Origin: Tissierellales bacterium
GTDB lineage: Bacteria > Bacillota > Clostridia > Tissierellales > VENL01
Assembly: GCA_028280805.1 (NCBI GenBank)
Contig: JANQLB010000118.1
Coordinates: 1 to 64,000 of the forward strand
Direction of reading: 5' to 3'
DNA: 64,000 bases
Under the pieces are notes generated by a model. That model was not told the DNA's origin. It saw nothing but the letters and a program-made list of their open reading frames with translations, and ran no database searches. Positions 63,168 through 64,000 of this stretch are shown here, piece after piece. Numbering within the stretch: the stretch's first letter is position 1; every line of letters starts with the position of its first letter. A program made the position numbers and the translations under genes.

Positions 63168-63506
63168 CTAAACACCCAATTCACTTAATTTTGAAGCAAG
63201 TTCATAAGCACTTAACTTTGATTTGAATAACGGAACATTAACTTCATCTGCTTTTACTATGGTATCTTCATCAATCTCCATATCTTCAGCTATAATTATC
63301 GCAGATAACTCCATTAGACTAGCTACAGCTATTACGTTTACATGTGTCTGAATTGTAATCCAAATGTCAAGAGATCTAGACTTAGCCATTACCAGACTTA
63401 ATAAATCACATATAAAAACTCCCTCTGCTTTGTTATCTTCTTTAGTTTTATCATAACCTGCAATTATTTCTAAGTTTAATTTTTCTATAATTTTAGATAT
63501 TTGCAT
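63168..63506 (-). CDS. DRTGG-domain protein
   Basis: A 112-residue stand-alone DRTGG domain, recognisable by LEIIAGYDKTKEDNKAEGVF and the later hydrophobic repeats. DRTGG domains occur in Pta-like and CBS-containing proteins and may bind nucleotides or ligands. Coupled to the PHP gene and to the hydrogenase-like gene upstream. Confidence 0.8.
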   Translation of the reverse strand: MQISKIIEKLNLEIIAGYDKTKEDNKAEGVFICDLLSLVMAKSRSLDIWITIQTHVNVIAVASLMELSAIIIAEDMEIDEDTIVKADEVNVPLFKSKLSAYELASKLSELGV

Positions 63507-63522
63507 TAATATTCCTCCATAA

Positions 63523-64000
63523 TTAATTATCTTTATTAAGGTTTTCTCTCATTCTTAAGACGCAGTCATCTATTTTGCCGTATCCTCTTACAATGTCCTC
63601 AGCCAATGAAGTACATGTAGGAGAACCACAAGAACCACAATCCAGTCCCGGTAACATCTTGGCTATATATTTTATACGCTCGATTTTTTCCATAGCACGC
63701 TGCATGTTTTTATCTAATATCATAATATCTTTTGTATATATCTTTTCAGTCCATCCAATAAAACCTTGTTCATAAAGCCCTTTAACATATTCTTTAGTAA
63801 TATCTTTAGATTTTGTCTTATTCTTTGATAATTTTCTAATCCTACTTTTTGCTATAAAAGGATTTTCAACATTTAACGGACCTCCAACACAGCCCCCTGT
63901 ACAGGCTAGTCCCTCAAAAAAATTTAAATTACTCAGCTTACCTAATTCTATCTCCTCAAGAACGTTTATAACATTCTCTATACCATCTACTGCTATATAG
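63523..64000 (-). CDS. [FeFe]-hydrogenase-like Fe-S protein, 3' part (runs off window)
   Basis: The frame is open from the window edge to 63523. It contains ACTGGCVGGPLNVENPF, the H-cluster-type motif of [FeFe] hydrogenases near their C-terminal part, and then the terminal Fe-S module LDCGSCGSPTC, as in group C (HydS-like) sensory hydrogenases. The internal ATG at 63723 is not the real start. With DRTGG, PHP and ATPase genes downstream, this looks like a sensory hydrogenase cassette. The N-terminal part lies outside the window. Confidence 0.85.
   Translation of the reverse strand, partial: YIAVDGIENVINVLEEIELGKLSNLNFFEGLACTGGCVGGPLNVENPFIAKSRIRKLSKNKTKSKDITKEYVKGLYEQGFIGWTEKIYTKDIMILDKNMQRAMEKIERIKYIAKMLPGLDCGSCGSPTCTSLAEDIVRGYGKIDDCVLRMRENLNKDN

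Overview
The window is AT-rich, densely coded chromosomal DNA from an anaerobic, endospore-forming member of the Clostridia. The evidence is an Rnf complex, [FeFe]-hydrogenase maturation and sensor-type hydrogenase genes, a selenocysteine operon (selD, selA, selB), sporulation genes (spoIVFA/spoIVFB-like, a Spo0B-like protein, a GerMN lipoprotein, dacF) and the classic Firmicute order maf-radC-mreBCD-minCDE-spoIVF-rplU-prp-rpmA-spo0B-obg. An amino-acid-fermenting Tissierellales-like organism would fit, but that is inference. Almost every gene lies on the minus strand; only dacF and ndh2 are on the plus strand. No tRNA, rRNA, CRISPR array or prophage was seen.

Layout. Positions 1-5,100 are an accessory, decayed zone. 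It holds a HepT/MntA toxin-antitoxin pair whose HepT is cut just before its active-site His, beside an IS200/IS605-like hairpin. It also holds a GExHG lipoprotein, an 82-bp structured palindromic element, a dead group II intron (2223-3000) abutting a GC-rich open-frame fragment, a deoxyribosyltransferase-like protein and a nitrilase-family enzyme. 5,290-12,294 is addB-addA (double-strand-break repair). 12,295-15,700 has a broken small gene, a lipoprotein, a second structured element, and hydG with its TM1266-type partner. These two hydrogenase genes follow a promoter, a Rex-like box and a long leader ending in an intrinsic terminator. 15,714-20,071 holds a class-III aminotransferase and a response regulator - histidine kinase - GerMN lipoprotein operon.

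20,211-25,950 is selD-selA-selB. SelD is itself a selenoprotein: its real start lies upstream of an in-frame UGA (codon 17), followed by a SECIS-like hairpin. The region just upstream is a mosaic with a second, truncated selD 5' end, an inserted VOC gene and an orphan copy of the dacF 3' end. Both relic fragments differ from the intact genes mainly at synonymous positions. 25,253-27,458 is comEA-like and dacF.

27,800-39,700 is conserved housekeeping and sporulation: rsfS-yqeK-nadD, yhbY, obg, spo0B-like, rpmA-prp-rplU with an L21 leader, rng, the two TIGR03936/TIGR03960-type radical-SAM partners, and spoIVFB/spoIVFA. Between that block and mgsA-minEDC-PBP2-mreDCB lies 39,795-45,403: polyprenyl synthase, ApbE, an unknown anchored protein, an FMN-binding lipoprotein and a divergent membrane-fused NADH dehydrogenase II. 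A near-perfect Rex operator sits in the divergent promoter region. Together with the NusG-II and Gx-transporter genes next to rnfB, this looks like most of a flavin-based extracellular electron-transfer apparatus in a Rnf-containing clostridium. It is the best candidate here for an unusual system.

53,755-61,600 is radC, maf, DUF4321, Gx transporter, NusG-II, then rnfCDGEAB. 61,899-64,000 is a cassette of HATPase, PHP, DRTGG and the C-terminal part of a [FeFe]-hydrogenase-like protein that runs off the window. These genes jointly suggest a redox economy based on ferredoxin, NADH and H2, with a membrane flavin branch under NADH-responsive control.
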